NCBI GenBank assembly: GCA_025594325.1
Contig: JANHCV010000002.1
Span: 496,001 to 560,000, forward strand
Reading direction: 5' to 3'
Length of the DNA: 64,000 bases
Source of the DNA: Blastocladiella emersonii ATCC 22665
Lineage: Eukaryota > Blastocladiomycota > Blastocladiomycetes > Blastocladiales > Blastocladiaceae
The position numbers were made by a program, and so were the translations under genes. Below are positions 62,846 through 64,000 of this stretch, piece after piece. The first letter of the stretch is position 1; every line of letters starts with the position of its first letter. A model generated the notes under the pieces. The model saw nothing but the letters and a program-made list of their open reading frames with translations. It made no database searches and was not told the DNA's origin.

Positions 62846-64000
62846 ATGGAAACCAATGAAATGCTCGCTGCAACTTATGGCAACGTCGCCGCTTCGGGCG
62901 AGCCCACGCTCCTATCGCTTCCCGTTGAGTTGTTGACGGTTGTGCTGCAACTCGCCCTCCCGGACGCGGTGCTCTGCTGTGCCACCCGAGAGCTTTCTGC
63001 TGTATCGCGCTCCCCTCGAGTCAATTATAGCTGGCTTGATCGTCGAATCGAGCTTGCCCTCCTGTGCGAGGAGGACACGAGCGAAGATGACAGCTATTGG
63101 CGAGCCGAAAAATACACGACGGCAGCTGGCGTGGTCATTTTGGACTTTTACGATCGCTCCCTTGACTGCTCGACGCCGAGTGACTCGACCCGCGACGCTC
63201 TCGTGTCGCTTTTTGCCGTGCTCACGGAAAGGCTGATTCAACTCGCAACTCCAGTTCTAGTCCAGTTCGGCGGCCATCTGAATCCGCTCAACGTATCAAT
63301 TCGAGCGTCTTCTGGAACGAGCGGACCTCCGCGCGATATCGAAGAGGATCCAATTTTTGCTATCCTCCAGACAATGGTACTTGCCGTCGTCTGCCTCGAC
63401 CCACCGAACATGGTTCTACTTCTGTCTACCGCCCATCACCATCTCCGTGACTTGTTCCATGCTCGGATGTCGGTTGCCCGCTGGGCGCAAGCAGCGGACC
63501 ACATCAACTTCTTCATGTATCGTCCGCCCCGCAAACATAGGTGTCTCCGCAACGTTCGCTTGATCGATTTCCTTGGTCTCCTCGCCGTTTTCACAGGGAA
63601 CTTCTCGAAATGGACTACCCTCCGAAATGCCTGTCCCGCCCTTCATGTTGAGTGGGTCTTCCAGGCTTTGAACGCGACGCCGCTCAAGGACTCTGTTCTC
63701 GATGTCATCCGAGACTCGGATCAAGGTACGGACACGCTCGGCTGGCTGATTCGCGATTGTTGGTCCAAGGGCGCTCTCAAATCGACCGACGGTGAGCCGA
63801 TTGCTTTTAACTTGTATCACTCTCCGGAATTGTTGCGATTTGCTGCCGAAGTCGACCCTGAACGCATTGTGCGGGCCATCACGGACCATGACCGTGACAT
63901 ATTTGCGCGCGGGATGAAGTCACACGTTTCCTGCTACTCCATCGAAGAGATCGCATTGCTTGATGACCTCAACATGCTTAGCAGCTCGGCCTGGTGCAAC
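62846..64000 (+). CDS. F-box-like family, subtype A copy 2 (A2), open to the window end (at least 385 aa)
   Basis: An uninterrupted frame from ATG 62846 to the last base of the window, so the 3' part is unseen. It begins METNEMLAATYGN, then an F-box-like segment LLSLPVELLTVVLQLALPDA and CCATRELSAVSRSPRVNYSW. Further: KYTTAAGVVILDFYDRSL, LFAVLTERLIQLATPVLVQF, PIFAILQTMVLAVVCLDPPN, LGWLIRDCWSKGALK and RFAAEVDPERIVRAITDHD. Both lesion sites of A1 (Trp to stop; 5-bp duplication) are normal here. It is the best candidate for a working member in the window. Function unknown; an F-box would bind Skp1, but this is only a by-eye match. A second ATG at 62861 is also possible. Confidence 0.65.
   Translation, partial: METNEMLAATYGNVAASGEPTLLSLPVELLTVVLQLALPDAVLCCATRELSAVSRSPRVNYSWLDRRIELALLCEEDTSEDDSYWRAEKYTTAAGVVILDFYDRSLDCSTPSDSTRDALVSLFAVLTERLIQLATPVLVQFGGHLNPLNVSIRASSGTSGPPRDIEEDPIFAILQTMVLAVVCLDPPNMVLLLSTAHHHLRDLFHARMSVARWAQAADHINFFMYRPPRKHRCLRNVRLIDFLGLLAVFTGNFSKWTTLRNACPALHVEWVFQALNATPLKDSVLDVIRDSDQGTDTLGWLIRDCWSKGALKSTDGEPIAFNLYHSPELLRFAAEVDPERIVRAITDHDRDIFARGMKSHVSCYSIEEIALLDDLNMLSSSAWCN

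Noticed and set aside
1-64000. tRNA, rRNA genes, CRISPR arrays and complete transposable elements
   Set aside because: No tRNA-like arms, rRNA segments or regular spacer arrays were seen, and no transposase or reverse transcriptase motifs in any frame examined.

Overview
The window is nuclear DNA of a GC-rich fungus. Coding density is high and genes lie on both strands. Most introns are 54-83 nt, many with a GTACG-type donor and an acceptor in TGTAG or GTAG, and many mRNAs have one to six of them. Class V myosin, Bud6, a PX-PB1 polarity protein, a Chs3-type chitin synthase and a V-ATPase a-subunit make it fungal. The compact high-GC style and a NadR-like gene would fit an early-diverging zoosporic fungus such as a Blastocladiomycete (Allomyces/Catenaria-like). 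That placement is inference.

Layout. (1) 1-3.8 kb: two tandem members of an unknown protein family, here called X; the first is broken. (2) 4.2-20.7 kb: housekeeping and polarity genes: PX-PB1 protein, BUD6, IWS1, a membrane protein, V-ATPase subunit a, myosin V. (3) 21-26.2 kb: an F-box-like gene fragment, a broken ankyrin/LRR-type gene, and two more X genes in opposite orientation, so the X pair brackets the housekeeping block as an inverted duplication. (4) 26.6-55 kb: J-like membrane protein, large mitochondrial-type protein, chitin synthase with N-terminal ankyrin repeats, mitochondrial DEAD-box helicase, an AAA/Mg-chelatase-like protein, CAMK-type kinase, C2H2 zinc-finger protein, NadR-like NAD enzyme, PP2C phosphatase, Scs7-type fatty-acid 2-hydroxylase, IGHMBP2-type helicase. 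(5) 55.5-64 kb: a tandem cluster of an F-box-like family with two subtypes, A and B, in order B1-A1-B2-A3-A2. Most copies are broken; the last one runs open off the window.

Functional themes. Polarity and cell-wall growth are well represented: the PX-PB1 scaffold and Bud6 are convergent neighbours, myosin V carries secretory cargo, and the chitin synthase is such a cargo. The two expanded families (X and F-box-like) carry nearly all the pseudogenes. Four of their frameshifts coincide with exact 5-8 bp tandem duplications. A two-part promoter module, GAGACGCG followed by TCANNTGA, recurs upstream of both family genes and unrelated housekeeping genes.
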